Of a DNA stretch of 35,226 bases, positions 1 to 12,100 are shown one piece after another. The translations under genes and the position numbers were made by a program. Positions within the stretch are counted from its first letter, which is position 1. Each line of letters begins with the position of its first letter. The notes under the pieces were generated by a model. The model did not search any database. It saw nothing but the letters and a program-made list of their open reading frames with translations, and had not been told where the DNA came from. This stretch comes from Chromera velia (lineage: Eukaryota; Sar; Chromeraceae), in assembly GCA_018398765.1 (NCBI GenBank), contig JAHBMJ010001136.1:1-35226 (forward strand), in the 5' to 3' direction.

Positions 1-66
1 AAGAAAGAAAGAAAGAAAAATATAAAGAAGGAAGGAAAGAAAGAAAGAAAGAAAGAAAGAAAGAAA
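1..66. repeat. (GAAA)n microsatellite
   Basis: The window opens with a GAAA tetranucleotide run, interrupted near position 20 by a short AT and GGAA segment. It probably lies in an intron of the ETF beta gene, whose last exon begins at 314. Confidence 0.9.
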
Positions 67-313
67 CAACAACAGACGAGTGAAGAAGTGAAGTGCGGAA
101 AGAACGAAAGGATTTCTCTGTCGCGTCTCTTACAATGGCTTTCACAACGATGGACGCCTACGATTTGCCTCCGCCCGCTTTCTTTTCTTCATCGCTCCCC
201 TTTTTCGTGTCAACCCTTCTGTTGCCTCCAGACTGCCGTCTGTATAAGGAATCTTATTTTCCGTTTTCTGAAACGCATCTCTTGTGCATGGTCGGTGTGG
301 TTGTTTCTCTCAG

Positions 314-487
314 GCAAAGAAGAAGCCCCTGGAGGTTGTCGATGCAAGCTCTCTGGGAATCGACCTCGCAGGTCGCTTGAAGGTTCTGGAGGTTTCTGAA
401 CCCCCAAAACGAGAAGGGGGGCGGAAAGTAGAGTCTGTCGAGGAGCTGATTGAGAAACTCCGTTTCGAGGCGAAAGTCCTCGCGTGA
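314..487 (+). CDS. ETFB: Electron transfer flavoprotein beta subunit, C-terminal exon
   Basis: This is the last exon of the ETF beta subunit, the mitochondrial FAD/AMP-binding partner that passes electrons from acyl-CoA dehydrogenases to ETF:quinone oxidoreductase. The exon follows a clean TTTCTCTCAG acceptor and encodes about 57 residues to a TGA. They start AKKKPLEVV, continue with GIDLAGRLKVLEV and EPPKREGGRKVES, and end in VEELIEKLRFEAKVLA. This matches the conserved ETFB tail in order: a basic AKKK stretch, a G(I/V)DL motif, the EPP.R..G.KVE motif and a final helix rich in L and K. Only the last fifth to quarter of the roughly 255-residue protein is here; the rest lies beyond the left edge or behind an intron covering about 67-313, where I see no other exon. 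Family assignment is from remembered motifs. Confidence 0.88.
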   Translation, partial: AKKKPLEVVDASSLGIDLAGRLKVLEVSEPPKREGGRKVESVEELIEKLRFEAKVLA

Positions 488-1483
488 GGGAGTGAGGGAG
501 GGAGCTAGTGGAAGAGAGTTCATTTGAGCTGTGGTCTCGGCTTTCATGCAACTTTTGATTTCCAGGTTTGTGAAGAAGGGAAGAAGTAGTGAGCTATAGT
601 GGACCGTTGAGGCAACGCAGCAAATAGTAGTTGTTTTCCAAGGGTTGGTGCGAGTTGCAGGACTCCTAGCAGGACTCTCATTTCAAGTTCATCGCTTCAA
701 GGCTTTAGCTATAAGAATGCAAGTCTTTCCTGGATAAGCTTGCGGTGCACCAAACATAAGCAAAAACACTTCAATCACATAAACAAACTGCAAAATATAA
801 TACTTTTTGTCAAAATATGTGAAGATGAATGAGTGGATTCTACGTAGTTCTACTGACTGAACGTTGAATTTGTTTCTCAATCACACAGTTTATAATGATT
901 TTTTATTTTCATCATAGTTAAGTCATCTATCATCATCATTATCATCATCAGTAGAGTTTAGGATATAATCTGGCGAGAAATGGATATCAGACCACAATAG
1001 ATAACTATCGATTCAGTAGACCTGTTTTACGATCTGGTTCCGAAAGGATCGGAACGTTGCCAATACATGTGCGCAGGGAACATTGATCATCCACTCTTGT
1101 CGGGATTCAAAAAAGGTGAACTAGGCTTTTGAGCTTATAGTCGCTGCATAAGTCGAGGAGTAGCCGCTCTAAATGATCCAACCACGTTTGCATGACCCCA
1201 GGCGGAAACACTAGGATACAAATTATATTGAAGCCCCACGGATAGCATAAATGGTACTGGTCCAGTCTGCGGTCTGGGTTCTTTAACGTATTACTAATTT
1301 TGATTAACGAAGGGAACGCTAGAATAGGTTTTCTAGCGCATAGAGAATTGGACGGTTTACGTTGATCAGACAGGCAATAGCACCACCGGCAGGCATTATC
1401 TTTTTTTCTTTATTGTACAGGGCGGGGTGCAGAAATAATGAGCCATACTGCGCGATCGCGCATGTTTGACACCAATTGATAGA
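488..1483. other. 3' flank of ETFB, no gene seen
   Basis: This stretch contains the ETFB 3' region and AT-rich sequence near 760-960, including a short ATC/ATCA trinucleotide run at about 911-951. The longest open frames are about 60-70 codons without recognisable motifs or good splice contexts. I see no RNA gene here. Confidence 0.5.
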
Positions 1484-2024
1484 GCGCATGGACGTGGGTG
1501 GGTGGGACATGAGGGGGGTCTTAATCAAACGGTAGGACCCTATACGAAGCTAAAAACGTGCAGTATGGCCTTATCTGGCGGCCCCGGTAGCCCCAGAGGC
1601 CCGCGACCTACCAAAATGATCGTTAGAACACCAACCATTCGTTGTCTCCTGTTGGAACTAACTTACCTGGACCAGATGGAGTGTGTCGGTATGCATTTTA
1701 TCATCATTGATGCATCAGAGCCCTTTATTCACTTCTGAGTCCAGGGAGGCCTCTTTGGCCTCTTTAGGTGTCAGAGCTCAGACGTCTATTCTTTGCACTC
1801 CCTGTGTGTATTGAAGTCGTTTTTTCTGCACCAAGCAGCTAGAGAGAGTCTAGAGAGGCGAACTGATATTGCCTAGGTGAGTTAGATGGGGTTCAGAAGC
1901 GGGAAGAAAGGAAGGCAGGGCTCTTTTCTCTTTTCCCCATACGAGGCCAAAATCGTGCAGTGTGGGCGTCAGGGTCCGGTTTGATTAAGACCCCCCTCAT
2001 GTCCCGCCCGCCCACGTCTGTGCG
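1484..2024. mobile_element. Candidate non-autonomous element bounded by inverted repeats
   Basis: An imperfect inverted repeat of about 45-57 bp bounds this 541-bp segment. The left arm (1484-1541) carries GGGACATGAGGGGGGTCTTA, and the right arm (about 1968-2024) carries its reverse complement. Both outer ends read GACGTGGG inward. A second related segment (about 1541-1566 and 1940-1966, sharing CGTGCAGT) occurs in the same orientation inside each end, so the interior is not a simple mirror. No transposase-like frame lies inside and no clear target-site duplication is visible. This resembles a MITE-like or foldback element. Confidence 0.5.
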
Positions 2025-2116
2025 AGATGCTTGGCAATCTGCCAATCCAAACCATTAAAATTAAGCAGGTCAGCATTTTTATTCCGTAAGAGAGACCTCC
2101 CTGAACCTAACTACCA

Positions 2117-2285
2117 CTTGAAAGTTTAAACCGCATTTTTAGATAAGCTTGAAAGTTCATGCAGCAGGCGCGGATCATTTACGGTGTTTTGAAAGCCAAA
2201 GCCGCATATCTGGACGGTGTTTTGATCATCTACGCCGCAGGCGTGGACAGTCTTTTGAAAAACGATGCCGCAGATAGAGGTCATC
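2117..2285 (+). repeat. Degenerate 33-bp tandem repeat, possible gene relic
   Basis: Five units begin with a TTTTGA or CTTGAA core at about 2117, 2148, 2187, 2220 and 2253. The last three are spaced exactly 33 bp apart and share GCCGCA and TGGAC blocks. On the plus strand these three translate without a stop into 11-residue units such as VLIIYAAGVDS and LLKNDAADRGH. The older units are out of frame and the frame ends in a stop shortly after 2285. The 11-residue period suggests a decayed protein-repeat fragment, but no family can be named. Confidence 0.5.
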
Positions 2286-3412
2286 TTGATTATATTTTTT
2301 CAGGTGGCACTTAGGTTCAGGGAGGTTGTAAGAGAGACTCCAGAGTACCGCCCATTTCAAAAATCCGGTGCGCATCCTGCACCAGTTTTTGAAGGCCGCA
2401 AAGTCCCGCTAGTACTGAAGGAGGTGCTAGTGGGGCAATGGTATCAAAGTCTAAGTTTCCCATAAGCTACGCTAAGACTGCAGTTTGCACACGGACCTGC
2501 AAACGGGACTCGGTGATACGTTCCAAGAGCTGTTCAAATCGAAAACAGATGGAAAAGAAGGGGCGGCAGTGGAGAATGCTTGGAGCTTGCAGAGCTAACT
2601 GCCACTATCTACCTACGTATACTATAGGGTTTGCACACAATATAAAATGCCCGTAGCCTGGAGGCCATGCTCCAGTGCTGATGATGACTTATGAGTAAAT
2701 GACAGGATCGGTGAAGGAAGAAATGGTACACCATGCTTTTAACTTCCAGACTGCAAGTAAATGTGTGACTGGAGTGACGCTGTGTGCATAGAACTTGATA
2801 GAAATTGATTGAGGTTTTTGTTATGCATGCCGCGTCCCCGTGTATGATAGAAAGTGATTGTCAGGACCGAGATTGATGTGAATGGTCATGTTGCGCATCC
2901 GGGGTGAATGAGTTTGACTGACTTTCCCGCGTCTTCACGCGCGCGCGCATTTCGAGCCAGTATGGCGAGTCAGTATAAAGAATCGATGCATGCATGCATG
3001 CCAGTGAATTACACATGCATGCTCGTATCATGCTCGTATTGCAAAGTATATATGTGTTTACCGAATCATAATACCGATACAAACTCAGGCAACTCCATAT
3101 TGATACACATATATATGTGCATGTGGCTCCATGAGGCCATGAAGGATGTGTATGAATGTTGTCAAGAAGAGGGGGTTGGTCACAGACGGACGCATCGACA
3201 GTGGCTTCGTCTGGCTGACAAGCAAAAGCCGAGAAAGAAAAAGCTTCGAGTTCCTGGCCATCTTTTCGCAATCTGCTTTCGACCATGAAGGAGGGAGCAC
3301 GTGCAGCAATGGCGCATCTCATCATTTTCAAACAAACGGTTGCTGACTCGCAATACACGACAGAGCCGAAGCAAGCCCTCTTACCCCGACCTGAACACTG
3401 TATGAGCCTGAA
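2286..3412. other. Upstream region of the giant gene, no gene seen
   Basis: About 1.1 kb lies between the decayed repeat and the start codon at 3413. The open frames of 60-190 codons on either strand have no domain-like sequence and overlap each other, so I treat them as chance. The region holds TGCATGC motifs and a short GC dinucleotide run near 2940-2949. It is the likely promoter and 5' UTR. Confidence 0.45.
2824..3022. promoter_or_regulatory. TGCATGC motif cluster upstream of the giant gene
   Basis: TGCATGC occurs at 2824-2830, as a continuous TGCATGCATGCATGC at 2987-3001, and again at 3016-3022, about 390-590 bp before the start codon at 3413. TGCATGCA is a known binding motif of an ApiAP2 transcription factor in Plasmodium. 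If this organism is an alveolate related to apicomplexans, these may be AP2 sites. That role is inference; the motif positions are directly seen. Confidence 0.35.
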
Positions 3413-3988
3413 ATGAAGAAACTCCATATAATTTTTGCCTCTCTTGCGTGTTTTTTTCTCTTGTCTTCCTCTCTAGCAACAGCACGGAAGTTTCGGGGTC
3501 TTCTTCCGTTAGAGAACACTCGCTTTTGGTGGGAGAAGCCGTCGAAGATCCTCGAAGGAAAGACGAAGCGTGCCCACTACCCATTGTTCCGCCGGGGCCC
3601 CTTTGTTGCACTCAGCACCCAGAGGAGTGACCTCTCGGTCGGCAGCGACAGTAATGAGCAGAGCCCGGCTACTGAATCCGGTCAAGGTCCCAGCGAAGTT
3701 CCCAGCGAGCCAGACGACCTTCCCTTCATTGGTCCCCTCCTCCCGCATCAGCAACGGACCAGGACTCAACACATCACACCCCTTCCGCCTGAATGCAGCA
3801 ACGTGAACAAATATGTGAACGCAGACGTTCGGTCAAAGTACGGGGGATGCCTGCTGGTCACAGGACTGACTACTTCTGGTACGCTCCTGCGCGGGGAAAC
3901 TCGGTCAGATCCTGCGCAGGACAACTTGGTCATTTCAATCATTCGCAAGGCTGGCAAGGATGCCCTCAGGGAGGTCTTTCAAGCTGAT
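3413..3988 (+). other. Exon 1: signal peptide and N-terminal region
   Basis: The ATG at 3413 starts [20 protein letters not shown], a textbook signal peptide with two lysines and a hydrophobic core, followed by a plausible cleavage after ATA near residue 24. The rest of the 192 codons is polar, with a Ser/Pro/Glu-rich stretch around residues 70-110 and a Cys-containing segment ([12 protein letters not shown], then YGGCLL) near 125-150. The modelled end is the GTCAGT donor after GCTGAT, phase 0. An alternative donor, GTAAGC at 4011, would leave phase 1 and not fit exon 2. Exon 1 could belong to a separate short secreted protein, because intron 1 is long (1,892 nt) and repeat-filled, but the phase match to exon 2 favours one gene. 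Confidence 0.6.
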
Positions 3989-4390
3989 GTCAGTCAGAGG
4001 CGGTCGTGCCGTAAGCAAGTGCGTGCTCGAATCAGATATATATGCTTTGCAAGGGAATGCAAGGGTGGTGTCGGCCTGAGGTGGGAACGGGGTTGTCATG
4101 AACTGCGTATCATTTGACTCGAAAAGGAACTTTGTCCGAAAGTCGAAAGAAAAGCCAGGTGAAGAAAAGGAAACAAAAACTTTTCCTGCATGGGGTAAAT
4201 CAGGGTGCAGATCTGAGTCCGAATGGGTGTGCCCATCGTGTCCATGTTGGAATCCAGATCAAGACACGCAGGATCGATTTGTTTGTGAAAGTCACACAAG
4301 TGGCGCTTGAAGGAAATAGATTTACCGAGGAGGCGGGCTGACAAAACTTTAGACGTCACAGAGTGGAGAAACGAACGAACGAACGAACGA

Positions 4391-4425
<35 letters not shown>

Positions 4426-4474
4426 CAAGAAAGCAAGAAAGCAAGAAAGCAAGAAAGCAAGAAAGCAAGAAAGC

Positions 4475-4533
<59 letters not shown>

Positions 4534-4729
4534 CAGAAAGACAGGCACGGAGACTTACAGACGGACATACGAGATCATACGAACAGACTGGCAGGGTGAC
4601 AGGCAGACAGATAGACGATGCCTTTGTTCTTCTCTCTCCCTTCCTCTTCTCGAACCATGAGACGAACACACAGAAAGACAGGCATGCAGGCAGACTGATG
4701 GACAGGCAGATGGACACACAGACACAGAG

Positions 4730-4779
<50 letters not shown>

Positions 4780-4872
4780 GTGCGGACTGAAGGAGGGAGA
4801 GAGGACGCGCGGGGAGAGAGAGAGGGAAAGAGACTGACAGACGGCCGAGCAGACAAGATACTGACACACAGC

Positions 4873-4908
<36 letters not shown>

Positions 4909-5357
4909 AGGAAAGAAAAAGGGAAAGAGATACCGAAAGAGGATCGTTGGCAGAAGGGCAGGCTGCTGAAAGAGTTTTCAGGTTGACGCTTCCGCGCGGG
5001 CGAAAAAACCGCGAATTGAGCAAGCCAGACTCTCATCTGAAAGACGAGAACCAATTGAAGTAATTCGTGGATTCTTCTGTTTTTTTGTTTTGCAGCGGTC
5101 CACATACACACGTTTGGTTCCTGGATGCACGTCGGTCCGTCTTCTGTCTTCCTTTGTGCCTGCCAGTCTCTCTGCTTATTTTTGAGTAGCAATTCCCTGT
5201 TTTTTTCTTCTTTTTGTTTTTACTTTTTTTTTGTTCCTTTCTTTTCTTCTGTTCCTTTTTTTCTTCCGCCTATCTTTCCTTCCTTCCTTCCTTCTGTCTT
5301 TCTTTTTTTCTTTCTTTCTTTCTTTCTTTCTTTCTGTCTTCCTTCCTTCCTTCCTTC

Positions 5358-5388
<31 letters not shown>

Positions 5389-5438
5389 TCGTTTAATTGT
5401 TTCGTTCTTTCTTTCTTCCTTTCTTCCTTCCTTCCTTC

Positions 5439-5469
<31 letters not shown>

Positions 5470-5477
5470 TGTTTAAT

Positions 5478-5511
<34 letters not shown>

Positions 5512-5518
5512 TTCCTTC

Positions 5519-5549
<31 letters not shown>

Positions 5550-5728
5550 TCCTTCTTTCCTTCTTTCCTTCTTTCCTTCTTTCTTTCTTTCCTTCCTTCC
5601 TTCCTTCCTTCTTTCCTTCTTTCCTTCTTTTCTTTCTTTCGTCTTATGTTCTACGCGTTTCCGCTTTGCGTGTCCGTACTTTTCCTTGTACTTCATGTAC
5701 ATAAGTGTGCGTGTGCGTGCGCGCGCGC

Positions 5729-5759
<31 letters not shown>

Positions 5760-8700
5760 TGACTGTGGGTGAAGTGAGTCTGTTTTCAGAAGTGATCTGT
5801 GTAATTTCTCTGGAAGCGCCAATCGTTCGATGTGCTGTCTGCAAGACCGTCTTCTCTTTTCTTTTTTGACGGGAATGCAGAGGCCTGCAAACACGGATGG
5901 ACTCCGTCAACACGTGAGGGACGACAAAGAGTCTCTCCGAAGACTGAAGGACATGGGCGGATCCGTAGAGACAGAACTCCGATATCCTCACTTCGACCCT
6001 CTTGCTCTCGCTGCACTTCACGGAGACTCCCGTTACTTGAGGGATGTCATCGATACCCTGAGGGAGGAGATCTGGAAAGAGGGAAGCCAGCAGGAGGAAG
6101 ACCACTGCATCAAGACGTACCTCAATGGTGTTGAGGCCAAGGACCCTGCAGACATCAGGTCAGGCGATTAGTCGACGGACAGAAACTGAACAAACTGACG
6201 CGGACCTGTGTGTCTCTGGTTTTGTTTTCTTTCATGTTTTGAGTGATCTGCGGAGCGTCGGAGAGGAAGACTGCGATTCCATTTGATCTGCTTATTTTCT
6301 TGTTCATTTGACCACGTACTGTTGAAGAGAATGCAGTTGGCCGAGCATTCCGACGTCATGTTTGGGTGCTGTAGTCTCAAGGTTCATGTCTGTAAGGTGT
6401 AGAGTACGTATAGAAGTGTGTAACTGTCCCTTTGAAGCGTCTGAACATCTATGAGTAAGGATTCTCGCGTTTACACATTGTGACTTTCACAATGATTCGT
6501 TCATGTATGTCCGACCTTTCTCTTCTCAGGTTACGCAGCGACCACTGGCCCCTCGCTCTCGCGTCGATCGGGTGTCTGAACCACGACGTCTCCCTTCCTC
6601 AACAACCGAGGTGTGACCCCTTCGCACTTCTCAGACCGCCGCCTCCACCTGCTGAAATCGTTGAGATGCGTAAGGTGCTTGAGCAGGCCGTACTTTCAGG
6701 AGAAGAGAGGGATGAGGATGTGAGAAAGGAATGGAAAATATACGACTGGTTCAAAAGTTCGAATCTATGGTCTGACATGCGCAAACCTTTCGTCTACAGA
6801 GCTGAGCATCTGTTGTCTCTGGCAGTCGCCCGACAATCCTACGCAGTCTCCTTCCTCTTTGAGGCCTGGGGAGACGAGTGGGACCCTCTCTTGGGCCTTC
6901 CAGAGAAGGTTGCCCTCGCGGCAAAGTTTGGGCCCCTTTCCCTCCTTGAACGATTCCTCAAAGAAGTGAAATCTCACCGCCGTCGTCAAACGGGTAATAC
7001 GGAGGGGACGAATGACTCGCTTCTTTTTAAAGATTTGGCACAGTGCGCACATTACGGCATATTGCACTCCGCCTTTTGTTTATCTGCTTTGAGTTTCCCT
7101 GTTTCCGCTGCGCCAGTCAATTTGCTCTGGCCAGTAAGCGATGGAGCTTTCAACGTGGAGGAAGGCAGACAAGGCATCTACCAGTGGGCTCTGCCAAAGG
7201 GGAACCTTCTAAGTGCCTTTCCGAGTCTGGGAGCATCCGCTGAGTCGCGGACGGCCGAGGCGGCCTCTCTCTTCAACGGCACCAGATTGCAGGAGCCAGA
7301 GGATGGGGTAAGGCATCGAAAAGAAGAGCTCGAAAAAAGATTGGTGAGACTGGTGAAGTCGCCAACTTTTTACCCGCCCGCAGTGACCAACTATGGAGGA
7401 GAGCACTGCATGTGGGATTGGCTTGGCAATGTCAAGGACGGTGATCGATGGACAGGACGACGGTCGGCTCCCAGATGGGTTTCCAGTGACACGTCGAGGC
7501 AGCTTTTGAGCTGTGCCGTCGAATTGCAGCAAGAGGAAGTGCTGGGACCTGGGAGGGCTCTCAACGTGCTTCGTGCAATTCGGGGTACGTTCTTGCATTC
7601 AGTGGTAGAGCTGTTAGTTCTCATTCTTGTGAATTCAGAGCAGCCGTGACTTGGTCTTCTGTGGTCATTGTATTGATTTTTGTATACTCGGGCTTTTCGT
7701 ATGACCACCTGCTCGCTCTTTAGATGAGGCTGCTCTTTGCAAGATATCTCTTTGTACGTCATGATGGAGCCGGTTTTTCCCGTCCCTTATTAGGGCTCTC
7801 GTCTCTGTCTGAAAAGTGGTTCAGCAAACCCACATACAGGTCCCATGCAGTAACATCATGCAGGGTGGTTACTCTGGTTGCCGATCTTTCTGCTCATCCG
7901 CCACAGATGACGCTCTTTTGTGTCGCAGTCCCCTTAAATGTCAATACATGCCTTCTGTTCTTTGTGGAGATCCCTGCGATTCTTTCACTTTCTGTGCACG
8001 ATATTGCATTTTTTGTTTCCAGATCGTGACTGTGACTACCTTACCGATACCTGTGACGATCTGAGAAGTTCCAGAAAAAGACGAATCTCTTTTCTTTCCG
8101 CTGTTTAACTCTGTACCGTTTTTTCTTTTCTCAAGCCCTCCTTTGCACATGTGCGAAGGACATTTTCAATAAGTCTGCAGCAAAAGGCACAAATGTAAAC
8201 AGAGCTTCGTTGTCGCGCAGGGATGTGAATTTCTGTGCCATTAAAATAGTCGTGTTGCAGAAAGCGGAGAACTGGCCAGTCAGATGGCGATCGTAGCGAT
8301 TCGTCACGACGAGAAAATGCGGAGCGCCTTTCATTGGACTCGAGCGTTCGCGTGCCCTGTAGTGTAAGTATTCATTCTTCTAAACCGCATTTCCATTCGA
8401 TTGGCTCGCGGTGGTGGGTAGGGCTCAACATAGGTTTATCACTTGAATTATAGAAGCGGCCGATGCTCTCCTCCTTTCTCGTACCCCTTTTTTCAAGAGG
8501 CTTTGAGACATGGGCTCACAGACTCGCCACTACTTCTTTAAATTTGATACAGAATCGCGGCAGAAGTTTTCCTGCATATGCTCAAAAGGAAATCCTTTTT
8601 GGATCCATCCATACATTCAAGCAACCCCACTGCTTTCTCACACTCACACCCTCAGCTCATCCACCTTTCCTCCTACCCGTCCGGCTGTTCACTCATCCAT

Positions 8701-9150
8701 CGTCTATCCATCCTTCCAATCGCTCGACAATTTACGCATGGAAGTTCTTCCCGCTGCTGCCTTGGGAAAGATTCTGAGTGACCGAAAGTGCCACACGTTC
8801 TTCTTTGACTGGTGCAGGCAGACTGCGGCGACGGGTGACGCCTCTCTCTTGAAAGAACTATTAGAAATACTTCGCATGGATTTTAGCTCGAACCTACCGG
8901 GGGCACCAATCGCTGAGAGATTACGGGACAGACTCGCAGACGAAGCGCTTCCTTTCGATAAAGCGGAGGTCAGTGGTTGGCTGGGCGTTTTCTTTTCTCT
9001 CTCTCCCTTTCTCCCTTAGGCTCTCTCTCTCCCTGTAACTGTCTATCGCCCTTCCCCTCCATCTTTCTCCTTTTCTCGGCCTCCGGGCGGGGGCAATTCT
9101 TCTGTCTGTCTGTTTGCGTGTCACTCACTCACTCACTCACTCAGTCAGTT

Positions 9151-9186
<36 letters not shown>

Positions 9187-12100
9187 GGTCAGTCTGTCAG
9201 TCAGGCAGTCAGTCAGGCAGGCAGGCAGGCAGTTAGCCTGTCTGTCTGTCTGACTGACTGACTGTCTGTGTGACTATCTGTCTGTCTGTCTGTCTGTCTG
9301 ACTGACTGACTTTCTATCTATCTGTCCATCTGTCTGTCTGTCTGTCTGTCTATCTGTCTCTCTGACTGACTGATTGTCTGTCTGTCTTTCTGTCTGTGTG
9401 TGTGTCTGTCTGCATGTCAGTCAGTGAGTCAGTTAGTCAGTCAGGCAGTCAGTCAGGCAGTCTGTCTGTCTGTCCATTGGACGGGACCCGAGTTTTGCGA
9501 TTTCTCTGCCTGCCTATCACTTGCAGATGTGCAAGCAAGAGCTGAATCACGGAGCAGGCTCTGTGATTCCAGAACACGAAAAGGGTGCTTTCATTCTGCA
9601 CATGAATCCTAAGGAGCACACCCCGGGAATTTCCTCAGAGAATCGGGGCGTAGGCGACATCTGCGAGTGTGGAGGAGCGCTTCCGATCCACATTGCTGCC
9701 TACAGGTGTGTACCAACCACAAGAGTATGTTTCTCATTTGTTACCTGTGATTCTTCTCAAATGCCAAATGAGATGCTGTGTGGTAAGGGTTCCATATTCA
9801 GCACACCGGTCCCCGTGTTCATCTTCGATCGATTGCGCTTTTGTAGAGGGGGTGCTTCAAGGTATCATCGGGCTCTTTGAAAGGGACAGGCAGCAGTCCT
9901 TTTCAGTGACTGAGTTGAATCGTTGTGAGCAGCTCCTGAGCTATGGGATGTTTGCACCTCGCTTTCGTCTCCATCGGACCAGCAGAGAGAGCCTCCTGTA
10001 TGCACGTCCTTCTTGCAGGAGCAACGTTGAGGCGATGAAGGTGCTTGTTGAGTACGGCGCTGACATTTTCAAGAAAGATTCAAACTCCCGAAACGTGCTG
10101 CACTACATCGACCTCAGCCCTCATGCGAATGTCAGCAGGCAGGCACCCCGTCAGACTGCATGAGGCAGAAAGAAAGAGAGAAAGAAAGAAACAAAGAAGG
10201 GTCTCCATTCCCGTATTTGCAGCTCTTTGTGCTTCTTTTGTTGTCTGTCTGTAAGTTCTTTTGTTCTCTCTCCTTCTCTTTTTTCCTCTCTCTCTCTCTC
10301 TTTCTCTCTCCCCTTCGCTCCTTTTCTCGTCTTCTCGGTCGCCCTCCCGTTTTCATTGCTCCAATAGTACCAAGCTACATGAGTCGCTGGCCCTACAACA
10401 CTCACATGACTCCGCCTGCTGATTTATGCCACTGCATCGAATGGGCTCAAAAAATTGTGTATGCCTTTTTTCACAGATGGTTCTTTTGTGCTCTCAGGTC
10501 GCTTCAATGTACCTTCACGTCAAGAAAATCGTGCTGTCTGGAAAGAAACCGGGGGAAGAAAAAACCAATTCGGCATCAGCAGCTCAGCGACTGGCCCCCC
10601 TTCTTCAGCCTGATAGCTTCAAAATGCGCCCAGGATTCTACACCTTTGCGCGAAGTCGCCGTTGGAGCAGCACGTTTGCAACAGAAGGAGGACAGATCTC
10701 TTTCACGCCGATTGGAACAAAAGTGACGCACGCAGAACTCTCGGAGCATACAATGCAAGCCGTACACACGTCAGTCAGGATCCTGTAACGTCAAGTGCAA
10801 TACTCAGAAGCAATGCACTGTCGTCCTTCTTATTTTCCTTGAGCGGAAGGAGCAGTAACAGTAATGGCCACTCTGGATTACCACAAAGCCACTGTTGTTG
10901 CCTCTCTGTACCCGCATGCCATTGAGATACTGGCTAGCATCACACATGGGGCATTTTGCTTCCCTGTACAAATGTCATTCTGCAATTTGCTTTATGCACT
11001 CACTACGCGCTGTGGCTTTTCTGTGTGCAGACTGAAAAAGGAGTTTGAGGTCGATCCGGACACGTATGCACTTGAAAACGTAGGTCGCCAACGCGGAGAG
11101 ATTGCATAGGGGGGGAGAATCGCGGCCTCCAAGCGGGGTTTCTCATCTTGCTGCGATTCACGAACTTTTCACAGCGTCTTCCCTTTCCTATCCGTCTGTG
11201 CGGCATGCAGCTACCATGTGATATTTCGTACTGCTTTAGTCCTTATCCGTGCCGGACTCCTGAGAGTGACAGTTCATGGTGAGGCAGTCCAAGAATGCAA
11301 ACGATGGTAGAGTAGGGCAGAATGGAAAGACACACTCTCACCGACAAACGAAAGGAGATGGGATGCAGTGTGTCAGTCAGAATAATTCGGATGCAGCGGG
11401 CTGATTGGGCCCTTAGATGCGATACTGTAGGATCGTGTGAGTGCCTTGCGCGGCTTGCAAACATGCCATGAAGGACTGACTGTGTGCTGCCTCTATGGGC
11501 GGCACACAACACAACTTTCGTTTTCTATCATTTTCCTTCTTTATTTGTGCTCGATTCTCTTTTTAATGCATGCGGCCGACACACTTGCAGGAGGCTGGGC
11601 AGGGAAGCCTGCTGATGTGGGCGATGCGATACGGTCTCTTGGACACCGTGAAGGTCCTCTGGTCTCAGAAGCAGTGGACTCAGACATGCAAAGAGTGCAG
11701 ATTCCTTTTCAACCTTCCTGAAAGAAACGAGGCAGGCGACCTGCTGCTCGGGTCTCTTCCCACTCATCTACTGGCTTTCACTTCTCCCGAACTGCCACAA
11801 GTGCGTATGCTTTTTTTCTCTTTCATGCATCTCTACGTTTGTTCAAACTTCAAAGCGACAGCACCACTGCTGGCCGTTGTCAACAGTGACCTGCATACAG
11901 TGCTGGACTCTTCAATGCTATCCCCTCTCTTCTACACGCTGCTGATTGCAGTTTTTGGTAGACAGAGGCAGATGGAGGATCCGTCTGGAGATTCTCTTAC
12001 GCTTCCACAGTGGTTCAAGGGCATGGGCATGTGACAATAAGACGATCGAGTCGAATGTTGCAAGTGCATCCTCACAATACTCGTCCAGCTCGTCCTTCCT

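Larger units (their letters stand above)
3989..5880 (+). other. Intron 1, packed with microsatellites
   Basis: This 1,892-nt intron runs from GTCAGT to GGGAATGCAG. It contains, in order, a GAAC/GAAA/GCAA tract, a CA-CG tract, a GACA tract, a long TTTC/TTCC pyrimidine tract and a GC-GT tract. Long apparent open frames over these tracts (Ser/Phe/Leu or Lys/Glu/Arg polymers) are products of 4-base repeats and are not genes. Confidence 0.6.

Noticed and set aside
2861-3427. Minus-strand 188-codon frame
   Set aside because: Cys/His/Arg-rich without motif or splice signals, overlapping competing frames on both strands upstream of the giant gene.
4096-5894. Long open frames on both strands encoding Ser/Phe/Leu/Cys or Lys/Glu/Arg polymers
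   Set aside because: They follow 4-base and 2-base microsatellites, which stay open in several frames at once; there is no non-repeat coding content.
8023-8098. Possible exon after TTTGTTTCCAG with Asp/Cys-rich coding
   Set aside because: The incoming phase fits, but no reasonable donor is found before the stop, and the direct join 7584 to 8745 keeps phase.
8977-9480. Open frames of Ser/Val/Gln/Cys in the AGTC/TCTG arrays
   Set aside because: Tetranucleotide repeat artefact inside an intron flanked by phase-matched exons.
9847-10018. Possible exon with [16 protein letters not shown]
   Set aside because: Its available acceptors do not match the incoming phase, and skipping it rebuilds a perfect ankyrin repeat between 9705 and 10019.
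11853-11960. Ankyrin-like [17 protein letters not shown] in intron 9
   Set aside because: Attractive, but no acceptor gives the required phase 0; left out, though it could be real if the preceding donor differs.
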